Part shown: one piece after another, positions 23,463 to 31,495 of the stretch
How the letters are laid out: each line of letters begins with the position of its first letter
Numbering within the stretch: position 1 is the first letter of the stretch
Origin: Myxococcales bacterium
GTDB lineage: Bacteria; Myxococcota_A; Polyangia; Polyangiales; Polyangiaceae
Length of the DNA: 55,671 bases
Direction: 5' to 3'
Assembly (NCBI GenBank): GCA_016191785.1
Contig: JACPVJ010000030.1
Span: 1 to 55,671, forward strand
Program-made: the position numbers and the translations under genes
The notes under the pieces: generated by a model
What the model was told of the DNA's origin: nothing
Seen by the model: only the letters and a program-made list of their open reading frames with translations
Databases searched by the model: none

Positions 23463-25244
23463 TCACTTCCCGCCAGGCGTGAGGAACATGCCGCACTTGG
23501 GGCACCGGGAGCCCTTGTCGCCGGTCACCTCGGGGTGCATCGGGCAGGCGTAGACGGCAGCCGGTGCAGGCGGCGCCGCGGCGCTCGGTGCGGCGCTCGA
23601 GTGGGGCGGCGGCACGGTGCGCAAAGGCTGGTTTCCGCTAGCGGTGGGCGCGGGCGGTGCGGGCGGCGCGGACGATGCGCTCGGCGCCGGCTTGGCCTGG
23701 CCATCGGCCGCCGCGGTCAGCGCAGCGAGCGACGCGCGCAGGCGCGACTCGGAGTCGACCAGGAAGTTGGCGCGAACTACCACCTGCTCGCCTTCGGAGA
23801 GGCCGGACACGACCTCGACCGCGGACCCGTCCGAATCCCCGAGCACGACCTCGCGCGGCTGCAACTTGCCCTGGCCGAGCGCGACGAAGACCACCTTCTT
23901 CGTGCCAGAGTCAATCACCGCGTCCTCCGGAATGCGCAGGCCTTCGCGCTCGCCGCTCTCGAGCGTGACCTGACCGAAGAGCTCTGGCTTGAGCTCGCCG
24001 TTCGGATTGGCGAACTCCAAACGGAGCTTCGTCGTCCGCGTCTTCGGGTCCAGCACCGGATCGATGAAGGCCGCGGTGCCTTCGAAGGTGCGATTCGGAT
24101 ACGCCTTCAAGATCAGCTTGGCGGGCGTGCCCACCCTGACTCGATGCAGATCCGTCTCGTAGATGTCAGCCAGCACCCAGACCCGCGACAGATCGACGAT
24201 CTCGTAGGGCATGGCGCCCTCGTCGAGCTTCATGCCGTCCACGACGTCCTTCTTGGTGACCACACCCGCGATCGGGGAGTGGAACGTCAGAGCGCGCAGG
24301 GCCTTCCCGCCTTGCTCGATGCGCTTGATGGCGGACTTAGGGACGTCCAGGAGCTCGAGCTTGCGACGCGCGGCCGCCGTGAGCCCGCTGCTGTCGACGG
24401 GAACGTCCGGAGACGCCGCCAGGGACTTCTGGGCGGAGAGCGCGATGCGGTACTCCTCCTGCGCCGCCAGGAGCTCGGGGCTGTATCCGGAGAAGAGGGG
24501 CGCGCCGCGCTTCACCGGCTTGCCGACGAAATCGACGTAGACGCGTTCGACGTACACCGGCACTTTGATGTTGACGTGCCGGACGCGTCGCTCGTCGACG
24601 ACGACTCGCCCGACGGTGCGCCAGACACCGCTCACCTTGCCCCGCGTGACGGCGGCCGTCTTCAGGCCGATCAATTGCTGCCGCGCGGGATCGATGTCGA
24701 CGGAAGCCAAGCCGTCGACCGGCGAAACGTCGCCGCTGCCTTCGTCCTCGAACACGGGGATGAAGTCCATCCCCATGTCGTCCTTGCGCGGCGTGGGCGA
24801 CGTCTGCTTCGGAACCATGGGCGAGCGGTAGAACTTGACCTTCCGCTCCTTCGAACCGGAGGTAGATGAGCCGGCACCGCCTTCGACCTTTACCAGCTTC
24901 ATGCCGCAGATGGGGCATTCCCCCGGATGGTCCTGCACGATGGTCGGGTGCATCGGGCACTGGTACATCTGCTTCTCTGCGGCGCTCGCCGAGGCGGCCC
25001 CGTGGGCCCTTGCTGCCAGGAGGTACCCGGCCGTCCCGGCCAGCGCGGCGGCGATGGAGGCCACCAGGACGAGCGTCGGCAATCCGAACCTGCGCGGCGG
25101 ACGCGGAGGAGGTGCAGGGGGCGCAGGCGGAGGAGCCTCGGGCGGCGGTGAGGGCGCCGGGGTCTCCGACGGCTCCGCGGTAGTGGGTGCGCCGTCGCCT
25201 TCCGCGGGCGCCGGCTCCGTGACGGGAGCGTCTTCGCTGCTCAT
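23463..25244 (-). CDS. cusB: CusB-like membrane fusion protein with three metal-binding domains
   Basis: 593 residues. A Pro/Glu/Ala-rich cytoplasmic start precedes one TM helix (about 53-78). Then come a heavy-metal-binding domain (about 93-120: YQCPMHPTIV, CPICGMKLV) and a second diverged one (FYRSPMVPK … DDMGMDFIPVFEDE, about 135-165). The adaptor body follows: QLIGLKTAAVTRGKVSGVW, barrel-sandwich and beta-barrel parts, VTLESGEREGLRIPEDAVI. After a Pro/Ala linker a third domain closes the protein (about 566-590: YACPMHPEV, CPKCGMFL). It bridges the inner-membrane pump and outer-membrane channel and likely loads metal into the pump. It overlaps the upstream channel gene by 4 nt. Three such domains in one adaptor is more than usual. 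Confidence 0.92.
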   Translation of the reverse strand: MSSEDAPVTEPAPAEGDGAPTTAEPSETPAPSPPPEAPPPAPPAPPPRPPRRFGLPTLVLVASIAAALAGTAGYLLAARAHGAASASAAEKQMYQCPMHPTIVQDHPGECPICGMKLVKVEGGAGSSTSGSKERKVKFYRSPMVPKQTSPTPRKDDMGMDFIPVFEDEGSGDVSPVDGLASVDIDPARQQLIGLKTAAVTRGKVSGVWRTVGRVVVDERRVRHVNIKVPVYVERVYVDFVGKPVKRGAPLFSGYSPELLAAQEEYRIALSAQKSLAASPDVPVDSSGLTAAARRKLELLDVPKSAIKRIEQGGKALRALTFHSPIAGVVTKKDVVDGMKLDEGAMPYEIVDLSRVWVLADIYETDLHRVRVGTPAKLILKAYPNRTFEGTAAFIDPVLDPKTRTTKLRLEFANPNGELKPELFGQVTLESGEREGLRIPEDAVIDSGTKKVVFVALGQGKLQPREVVLGDSDGSAVEVVSGLSEGEQVVVRANFLVDSESRLRASLAALTAAADGQAKPAPSASSAPPAPPAPTASGNQPLRTVPPPHSSAAPSAAAPPAPAAVYACPMHPEVTGDKGSRCPKCGMFLTPGGK

Positions 25245-26662
25245 CGTCCCTCCTTGGGCGTGACTCCGAACGGCAGCCGCCCGACGGCCCGATCCAAACG
25301 GGCTCGCCGCCTGCCCAGCTCGGCCACCGCTGCGTGAAATGACAGCTCGACCTCGCGCAAGTTCTTCTCTCCTTCCACCACGGTGAAGAAGGCGGTCCTG
25401 CCCGGAACGAAGTCGACTCGCGCAGCTGTCACTTGGGCCTTGGCGGCGGGAACCACCCGCTGCTCCAGGATGTTCACGACGCGAATGCTCTCGAGCACCT
25501 GCTGGCGCGCGACGCTCACCTGCACGCGGATGCGGTCCGCTCGGCGCGCCGTTTCGGCGCGCACCTCCGCGACGCGCGCGCCGGCTTCATCCAGCATTCC
25601 TCCCCGCCGCCCGCGCTGAACTGGGATGGGCGCGGAGATCCCCAGCATCAGCCGCGCATCCGGCATGACCATGGTGTTGTACGAAGCCATCAGCGTGAAG
25701 TCCGGGTAGTACTCGCGCTCGGCGGCCCGAACGAGCATCTCTGCTGCACGTTCACGCGCCTTGAGCCCGCGCAGCTCGGGGCTCGAGGCGAGGGCCAGAC
25801 GCAGGAGCTCCGCCTCTGAAGCCGGCGCTTCTCGACTGACGTTCGCCGAACGATCCGGAGACGGAAGCGGCTCTCCCGGTCCGCGATGCAGGAGGCCGTT
25901 CAAGCTCGCCCGGACGCTTGCGCGCTCGGCCCGAAGCGTCGCGTCCTCGTGAATCAACCTCGACAGCTCCACCTCCGCCTGCAGCGGATCTTGAAGCGAA
26001 GCTCGCCCCGTCGAGAGCTGGACCTCCGCAGTGCTCTTGAGCTCACGCAGCAGCTGTTGGTGGTGCTCGTTCACCTCCAGCGAGCGGTCGGCGAGATAGT
26101 AGTCGTCGAACAGCATCGAGGCCTCGAGCGCGAGATCGAGCTCGCTGACGCGCACGTCGTCGCGCGCGGCGTCGCTCTCGAGCTCGGCGCTCTCTCCCAG
26201 GCTCGAACGCTTGCCGGGCCACGGAAAGCGTTGGCTCAACTGCACCGTCTGGCCGAAGGTCCCGCTGCCGAGGGTCATCGGCGCGAAGCCGTAAGCCACC
26301 TCCGGGTCGTCGAGCGCCGACACCTGTGCCCTGCGGGCCCTGGCGGCCCGCAGCGCCTCGCGGCGCGCGTCGATCTCGGGGTTCCTCTGGAGAACGGCGC
26401 GGATCAGCGATGAACGTGACAGCACGCTCTTCCCGACCGGCGGCGTGACCTGGCCGGGCGTAGCTCCGGCGTTGCTTCGCGCAACGGAGCTGCCGGGCTC
26501 GGCCGACACCGCCTCGGAGATCTCTTGGTTCCCGAGCAGGTGCGGCGGCGGCGGCGCGGCGGGTCGCTCGGGTGCGCACGCGAGCAGGGCAGTCGCACAC
26601 AGTGTGGCGAGACGCCGCAGTCTTGTGCCCTCTCCGGCTGGGGTTCGTCGTTGGCGTTCCAC
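25241..26662 (-). CDS. cusC: Outer-membrane efflux lipoprotein (CusC/TolC-like)
   Basis: About 473 residues from the GTG at 26662. It forms the outer-membrane channel of the tripartite pump. A hydrophobic segment with lipobox LLAC (RRLATLCATALLAC) is followed by two outer-membrane-efflux repeats with long coiled-coil helices (RAALRAARARRAQVSALDD; ELLRLALASSPELRGLKARERAAEMLV), the usual layout of CusC/CzcC. The open frame extends to ATG 26761, but the extra residues lack a signal and are Arg/Pro-rich; a CTG start 8 nt after GAGAGG, just before RRLATLC, is also possible. First gene of the cusCBA-like operon; the last codons overlap cusB by 4 nt. Start is uncertain. Confidence 0.85.
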   Translation of the reverse strand: MERQRRTPAGEGTRLRRLATLCATALLACAPERPAAPPPPHLLGNQEISEAVSAEPGSSVARSNAGATPGQVTPPVGKSVLSRSSLIRAVLQRNPEIDARREALRAARARRAQVSALDDPEVAYGFAPMTLGSGTFGQTVQLSQRFPWPGKRSSLGESAELESDAARDDVRVSELDLALEASMLFDDYYLADRSLEVNEHHQQLLRELKSTAEVQLSTGRASLQDPLQAEVELSRLIHEDATLRAERASVRASLNGLLHRGPGEPLPSPDRSANVSREAPASEAELLRLALASSPELRGLKARERAAEMLVRAAEREYYPDFTLMASYNTMVMPDARLMLGISAPIPVQRGRRGGMLDEAGARVAEVRAETARRADRIRVQVSVARQQVLESIRVVNILEQRVVPAAKAQVTAARVDFVPGRTAFFTVVEGEKNLREVELSFHAAVAELGRRRARLDRAVGRLPFGVTPKEGR

Positions 26663-26949
26663 TTGTCGAGTCGTCGGGCCGGGACCTGCGAAATGCGGGC
26701 CACCCCGAGCCGGGCGGCCAACGAAGGCTGCGCGTGAAGCGGACTGCCGATTGTGACTCATTCGATCACACGCTCACCCGATCGTGACGCCGCGGGTCAC
26801 TCACCGCGGGGCTGGAGGCGATCGGTCCCTCGTCCCCCCTCGCGTTCGTGGCTGCCGACATCGCGCCATGGCACTCCCCGAGCCCGCACTCGCGAGCAAC
26901 GACCGGCTGACCGCGGCTTCGCCTTAGCAGCGTCGTGCCCCATCGCCCC

Positions 26950-26965
26950 GGGCACGCCGAATGCA
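26950..26965 (+). promoter_or_regulatory. Candidate sigma-54 promoter before the 26989 lipoprotein gene
   Basis: GGGCACGCCGAATGCA matches the sigma-54 consensus at 14 of 16 positions, with correct GG-N10-GC spacing. The predicted start at about 26976 begins exactly at the GGAGGAGG ribosome-binding site, 13 nt before the ATG, which is workable. A regulator of the right class is encoded at 13973-15367. Confidence 0.4.
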
Positions 26966-26988
26966 GCTCGAGTGCGGAGGAGGCACTC

Positions 26989-27720
26989 ATGTCACGCGCC
27001 ACTCTCTCACTGCCGCTCGCCCTGATTGCGATGGGCTGTGCCGCCGCCACTTCGGGGGCGAGCCCGCACGACACGAGCGCGGCAAGCCACGAGCGCGCCG
27101 CGGCAGCTCATCAACGCACGAGTTCCGAACATGCAGCGCGGTACGACCGGACCGCGCGAGAGAACGTCGAGCGCTGCGCCGGTTCCCGGCAGCGTGCGGC
27201 ACACATCCGGAATACCGACACCTGCTGGACCTCCGTCAGGAACCCGACCGCGGCTCACGCCCGGGAAGCAGCCGAGCACAAGCGGCACGCCGCCGACCAC
27301 CGCGCGGCGTCTGCGAGCCTGCGCGAGACCGAGGCACGCGCTTGCGCCGGTATCAGCGAAGGCGACCGCGCGACGAGCCCGTTTCAGCACCCGGAAGACA
27401 TTGAGAGCGTGGAGCCCTTCACCAAGCCCGGTAACCAGCCGAATTTGCCCGGCGAGCAGATCAAGGGCGCGGTCGTCATGTTTCGCGCGGTCCCCGGCAT
27501 GACCGCCAAACGGCTGCAGCAACTCGTCGATTGCCATCTCGCTCGCAACTCCGCGCTCGGACACGTCGTCCCAGAGATGCCGGATTGCCCCCTGGTTCCG
27601 AAAGGGGTCACGGCTACAGTCTCGGCTTCCGGTAATGGCTTCCGGGTGACGATTCGAGCGTCTGACCCGGAGGGCGCAGTCGAGGTTCTTGCGCGCACGA
27701 AGCGCCTGGTCCCACCTTGA
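26989..27720 (+). CDS. His/Ala-rich periplasmic lipoprotein
   Basis: 243 residues. Lipoprotein signal MSRATLSLPLALIAMGC, then a long helical, His/Ala/Glu/Arg-rich part (about 25-110) with regularly spaced His (SAASHERAAAAHQRTSSEHA, AHAREAAEHKRHAADHRAA) that could form a metal-binding coiled coil. The C-terminal part (about 125-243) looks like a small folded domain (GAVVMFRAVPGMTAKRLQQLVDCHL, GVTATVSASGNGFRVTIRASDPEGA). I do not recognise a named family. Start chosen by GGAGGAGG 5 nt upstream. It is divergent from the cusCBA-like operon and upstream of the multicopper oxidase, and has a possible terminator just after the stop, so it is probably monocistronic. A role in copper binding is inferred only from composition and neighbours. 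Confidence 0.75.
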   Translation: MSRATLSLPLALIAMGCAAATSGASPHDTSAASHERAAAAHQRTSSEHAARYDRTARENVERCAGSRQRAAHIRNTDTCWTSVRNPTAAHAREAAEHKRHAADHRAASASLRETEARACAGISEGDRATSPFQHPEDIESVEPFTKPGNQPNLPGEQIKGAVVMFRAVPGMTAKRLQQLVDCHLARNSALGHVVPEMPDCPLVPKGVTATVSASGNGFRVTIRASDPEGAVEVLARTKRLVPP

Positions 27721-27724
27721 AGCA

Positions 27725-27741
27725 TGCCGCACCTTGCGGCA
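27725..27741 (+). terminator. Possible hairpin terminator
   Basis: TGCCGCA-CCT-TGCGGCA forms a perfect 7-bp stem with a 3-nt loop, starting 4 nt after the stop codon of the His/Ala-rich lipoprotein gene. There is no T-tract, so it is only a candidate terminator. Confidence 0.45.
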
Positions 27742-28079
27742 CGGGCGGTCGGCCTTGGCCCCGCTGCGCTGCCCCGCAACCCCCCGGGTCGCGCCTCGCG
27801 CGCGAAGTGGCGCCGGCCGCGCCCCCCCCCGGCGCGGCCCGCGGAGCCGTTTACCGTCGTGCTCGGGACTGCGGCTGATGCCCTTCTTCGCAGCGTGCGA
27901 CCGGACGCAGCTTCCAGTTTCGCATCGAGAAATCTCTCCTCTCTGCGCGATGAGCGCAGCTCGCTTGCGAAGCAGGAGCCATGCCAGCGGGCGGCCGCGA
28001 TTGTGGGGTGCGCTGACCGTCACGGGAGTTGTGATCCATGCAGTCACAGCATCGTCGGCTTGGCCCGTGCTAGAGACCG
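27742..28079. other. Intergenic stretch before the multicopper oxidase gene
   Basis: I see no gene here. Open frames are short and Arg/Pro-rich. It should hold the promoter of the oxidase, but no convincing sigma-70 or sigma-54 element stands out. Confidence 0.5.
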
Positions 28080-29468
28080 ATGATGATTCACCTCGACTCG
28101 TTGGCCCTCGCAGCCATGGCCGCGGCGCTCAGCGCGGGGTGCTCGGGCAGCGACGCGGCACCCCAGCTAACCACTCGGTCAGCGCTGCCGACGCTGGCGA
28201 GCTTGCCCGACGAAAACCCCGATCCTGGCGCGCTCGAGGTCTCGATGCGCGCTGAAACTGCCACGAAGCAATATCCCGGAGCGGATCCGACCGAGGTCTG
28301 GGCCTACGCAGGCACGGTGCCCGGGCCGTTGCTCGAGGCGAAGGTCGGCACCGAGCTCACCGTTCACTTCTCCAACGCGCTCCCCGAGGCGACCACGATT
28401 CATTGGCACGGCGTCCGGCTACCGGCTGCCATGGACGGCACGATGTTGATGCAGGATGCCATCCAGCCAGGCCAAGGGTTCGAGTATTCGTTCACGCTGA
28501 AAGACGCAGGACTCTTCTGGTTCCACCCTCACGTGCGCTCCGACGTCCAGGTCGAGAAGGGCCTCCATGGTGCCATCTTGGTGCGAGGAAAGGACGAGCC
28601 GACCGTCGACCACGAGACGGTGTTGGTGCTCGACGACGTGCGAGTGAATCCCGACGGGACCTTTCCGGAGTTCTTGGACGACGCATCCAAGATGATGGGG
28701 CGCGAGGGCAACGTGCTCCTCGTGAATGGAGCCTCTGGGCCCGAGATCCCGATGCAGAGTGGCGCCCTGGAGCGGCTTCGCTTCGTCAACGTCGCGAACG
28801 GCCGGTTCTTCAACCTGCGCCTCGAAGGGCACACGCTGCGCGTCATCGGTACCGACGGCGGGCTTGTCGAGCAACCCTGGGATACCGACACGCTACTCAT
28901 CGCGCCCGGCGAGCGCTACGACGTGGTGTTGATACCGATTGGCGAACCCGGCGCCAGCATCACGCTCTGGAACGACCCGTATTCGCGCGGGCACGGCACG
29001 ACCGCTGCGGCGCCGGAGGCGCTCGCCGCCGTGCGGCTCGCCGACTCGGTGGCGCCCACGGTGCGCTCGCTGCCGTCGGCATTTCCCGCCGTCGAGAAGT
29101 TACCGGCGCCGCCGGGCGACGTGCCGGTGGTGTTGGGTGAGAAGTTCGACGACAAGGGCGAGGTCGTCTTCACCATCAACGGCCAGGCGTATCCCAACGT
29201 GCCGGTCGTTCAGACCGCCAAGGGGAGCGTTCGAACCTTGGCAGTGAAGAACGACAGCGACATGGACCATCCCTTCCACCTGCATGGCTTCTTCTTCCAG
29301 CGTCAGAGTGACACCGGCACGTTGAAGAACAAGGACACCATCATCGTGAAGGCTCATGAATCGATGGCCCTTACCGCGCGCTTCGACGAGCCGGGGAAGT
29401 GGGTCTATCACTGCCACATCCTCGAGCACGCCGAGGGCGGCATGATCGGTGAGCTCGACGTCCAGTGA
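28080..29468 (+). CDS. Multicopper oxidase lipoprotein (CueO/CopA-like)
   Basis: 462 residues, exported lipoprotein (lipobox SAGC, about residue 21). All four copper-binding motifs are present: TIHWHGVRLP (about 102), LFWFHPHVRSD (about 140), HPFHLHGFF (about 398) and YHCHILEHAEGGM (about 446), giving the type-1 site and the trinuclear cluster. Such enzymes oxidise Cu(I) to the less toxic Cu(II), or other metals and phenols, with oxygen. The length is that of a two-to-three-cupredoxin-domain oxidase. ATG 28080 is followed by a second in-frame ATG; no clear ribosome-binding site is seen. The cusCBA-like operon and metal-binding lipoproteins nearby point to copper detoxification. Confidence 0.93.
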   Translation: MMIHLDSLALAAMAAALSAGCSGSDAAPQLTTRSALPTLASLPDENPDPGALEVSMRAETATKQYPGADPTEVWAYAGTVPGPLLEAKVGTELTVHFSNALPEATTIHWHGVRLPAAMDGTMLMQDAIQPGQGFEYSFTLKDAGLFWFHPHVRSDVQVEKGLHGAILVRGKDEPTVDHETVLVLDDVRVNPDGTFPEFLDDASKMMGREGNVLLVNGASGPEIPMQSGALERLRFVNVANGRFFNLRLEGHTLRVIGTDGGLVEQPWDTDTLLIAPGERYDVVLIPIGEPGASITLWNDPYSRGHGTTAAAPEALAAVRLADSVAPTVRSLPSAFPAVEKLPAPPGDVPVVLGEKFDDKGEVVFTINGQAYPNVPVVQTAKGSVRTLAVKNDSDMDHPFHLHGFFFQRQSDTGTLKNKDTIIVKAHESMALTARFDEPGKWVYHCHILEHAEGGMIGELDVQ

Positions 29469-29620
29469 CGCCCAGTCCACTGGCCCGTCGCACCCGAGCG
29501 AGGGGACACGGCGGGCAGCTCGAGGGCGCTGTGCGGTCCCGCGCCCCGGTGCGCACCCATCGCGCAGGGCGGCGGCGCGGAAAGGCGTGTGGGCGTGTCC
29601 AGGTCGACGATGCGCGCTCG

Positions 29621-30277
29621 TCACTGCTCTGCGAGCTCCGACTCGAAGCGCTCCGGCGCAGCCGCGAAGGTCTCGCGACACCGAGCGCTGCAAAATCGGA
29701 CAATTCTTCCCTGGTGCTCGAGCCACCATGCGGAGCCCGGTGGCAGCCTCATCCGGCATACCGGATCCAAGTCGCGGTCCGTCGAGGGCGACCGGCAGGC
29801 GACGAGTTCAAACAGCTCGATGGGCTCGATCACGTTCTTCAAGCGCACCGGTCCGATCGGCAAGAATTGCGCACAATCCTTCCCCAGCGCCTCACGCAGC
29901 GCTCGCGTGCACAAGATCTGGCCGGACCGCGCGTGAGCCGCGACTCGGGCCGCCACGTTCACCGTTGAGCCGAACACGTCGCCCTCCCGCTCGACGACCG
30001 AGCCGAAGTGAGCTCCGGTCCTGAGCCCGGGGAAATCTGCCTGATGCTCGACCGAAAACGCGAGTCCGAGGACGCTCGTGAGCGTGTCGTCCGCACTGGC
30101 CCCCGCTAGAAGGACCGCATCGCCAATGGGTTTGACCAGGCGGGTTTCTCCTACGAGACAGCGCTTCGCCATCGCGTAGAACGCGCCCGCCAGGTCCGCA
30201 GCGTCCTCGTCTCCGTGAGCTTCGGTCAGGGCGGTGAACCCCGCGAGATCCGCGAACGCGATTGCCCGGTCTGACAT
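29621..30277 (-). CDS. Class III adenylate/guanylate cyclase fused to a YHS domain
   Basis: 218 residues, soluble. Residues 1-160 are a cyclase catalytic domain: metal-binding Asp10 (FADLAGFT) and Asp53 (PIGDAVL), Lys49 next to it, and transition-state residues Asn107 and Arg111 (GSTVNVAARV). These are the residues needed for cAMP (or cGMP) synthesis, so it looks active. Residues 168-218 are a YHS domain (DPVCRM at 171-176, FCSARC at 195-200, ETFAAAPERFE), a small Cys-containing fold often found in copper proteins. The ATG at 30277 is chosen because the cyclase homology starts there; the frame upstream is a remnant of another gene. It is convergent with the multicopper oxidase. I infer a cytoplasmic metal-responsive cyclase. 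Confidence 0.8.
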   Translation of the reverse strand: MSDRAIAFADLAGFTALTEAHGDEDAADLAGAFYAMAKRCLVGETRLVKPIGDAVLLAGASADDTLTSVLGLAFSVEHQADFPGLRTGAHFGSVVEREGDVFGSTVNVAARVAAHARSGQILCTRALREALGKDCAQFLPIGPVRLKNVIEPIELFELVACRSPSTDRDLDPVCRMRLPPGSAWWLEHQGRIVRFCSARCRETFAAAPERFESELAEQ

Positions 30278-30409
30278 CGCCGGATCTTGGATCACTTCTC
30301 GAGCGGCGGAAAGCGCGCCTCTGCGTGGTTCGATGCAAAGCTCACCCGTGCCTACATCATCGGGCTGGGATGAAGTTTCACGGCCGCCGCGCAAGCCTTG
30401 ACCGTCGCG

Positions 30410-30720
30410 CTGCGGCTTCGCCTTGCCGTCTGGGTCGGCGCATCGCCCTGCAGAGACCGATCCCGCGGGCCAGCACCACGGCACGATCACCAGACCAGTC
30501 GACACGTTGCCCAGTGTCCGTGCTTTCGTGGTGGTGCTCTCGACCTCGGTGCGTCGCGCGCGCGGGCAGACGTTCCGGTCGCACGTCTCGGGGAAGTCGT
30601 CCTGGGTGCGGCTCGGTGCCGCGGGCACGACCACCCCGACCGCGCCGCCCGCCAAGAGCGCGACGCCGACGAGGCCCGTCGCGGCCGACCCCCGCGCGAG
30701 CCGGCGGCGCGCGCAGAGGC
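30410..30720 (-). pseudogene. Decayed partial copy of the 32507 TPR/PEGA-like gene
   Basis: The DNA resembles 32540-32830 closely. In one frame it reads GVVVPAAPSRTQDDFPETCD, then RNVCPRARRTEVESTT and KARTLGNVSTGLVIV, matching GVVALSAASRAKDDLPETCD, GNVCPRSRRGEVESTT and NARTLGNVSTGLVV of the intact gene. Similarity then continues only after frameshifts (GDAPTQTARR versus GDAPTQSAKPRR). The N-terminal part of the gene is missing, and there is no start. It is a degenerated duplicate of the C-terminal membrane region, lying about 2 kb from the intact copy. The flanking bases 30278-30409 and 30721-30782 hold nothing recognisable. Confidence 0.75.
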
Positions 30721-30782
30721 CGGCTCCGTCCTCTCGGGCTCCTGCCGCCTCACGCTCGCTGCGCCCGCTTTGAGCGTCGCTC

Positions 30783-31319
30783 TCAACGCAAGCGCAGCAC
30801 GGCGGTCCCGACCGTCGGCTGCTCGGAGGGCACGCCCACGAAGGTGCCGTCGATGGCCTCCGCGATGCAGCGCGCGGCGGACGGTGCGACGAAGCGCCGC
30901 TTCGACACCGAGACCTCCCGCGCCCGGCCCGACTTGGCGACCTGGAAGCGGATGCGCACCTCTCCGCGTTCCTTCGTGAGGCCGCCGTGTTCCGCGATGC
31001 AGCGGGCGTAGACGTCTGCATTCGCCGAGAGCCGCTGCTTGGCGACGCCGGTCTTGCCTCGCTCGAAGGTGGCGCGGACCTCGACCACGGGCAGGCTCTT
31101 CTTCGGCTCGTCGTCCGCGCTCTCCGACTCGGCCGCGGCCGACTCTTCGGTGAGCTGCTGCGCCTCCGCGCGCGTCAAGCAGCGCGTGTGGCGTCCGCGA
31201 GAGTCCGACAGACCGCCCCAGCGACAGCGGGAGCGCGACGACTTCCCTTTCGCGGAGGCGACATCCCCCACGGCGAGCGCGACGGCGAATGAAAGAAGAG
31301 CGATGGTGATGCGCGACAT
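30783..31319 (-). CDS. AgmX/PglI C-terminal-like exported protein
   Basis: 178 residues. A signal peptide (MSRITIALLSFAVALAVGDVASA) is followed by a basic/Cys segment (RSRCRWGGLSDSRGRHTRCL), an acidic Ala/Glu/Ser linker, and a C-terminal TonB-like beta domain: ARCIAEHGGLTKERGEVRIRFQV, REVSVSKRRFVAPSAARCI, GTFVGVPSEQPTVGTAVLRLR. This pattern, with paired Cys (YARCI, AARCI), is that of the AgmX/PglI C-terminal domain known in myxobacterial motility proteins and related lipoproteins. The ATG at 31319 gives the signal peptide; the open frame further upstream is antisense noise. The role here is not known. Confidence 0.75.
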   Translation of the reverse strand: MSRITIALLSFAVALAVGDVASAKGKSSRSRCRWGGLSDSRGRHTRCLTRAEAQQLTEESAAAESESADDEPKKSLPVVEVRATFERGKTGVAKQRLSANADVYARCIAEHGGLTKERGEVRIRFQVAKSGRAREVSVSKRRFVAPSAARCIAEAIDGTFVGVPSEQPTVGTAVLRLR

Positions 31320-31495
31320 CGTAGGTCCCTGGCGCTGCCCGAGCCCCTCCCCGGTCGGCGCCCGGGAAGCGCATACCACCTCTCGGCGCCGCGAGCGACC
31401 CGCCACGAAAAACCGCAGCCAGGCGCCTCGAGCCAGGGCGGTGAACAGAGCCACCCGATACGGGCCGGTCACCGCGCCACGTCGGTGGCCCAAGC

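Noticed and set aside
28056..28071. Sigma-54-like sequence just before the multicopper oxidase gene
   Set aside because: Only 12 of 16 positions fit, and the predicted transcription start would fall inside the start codon.
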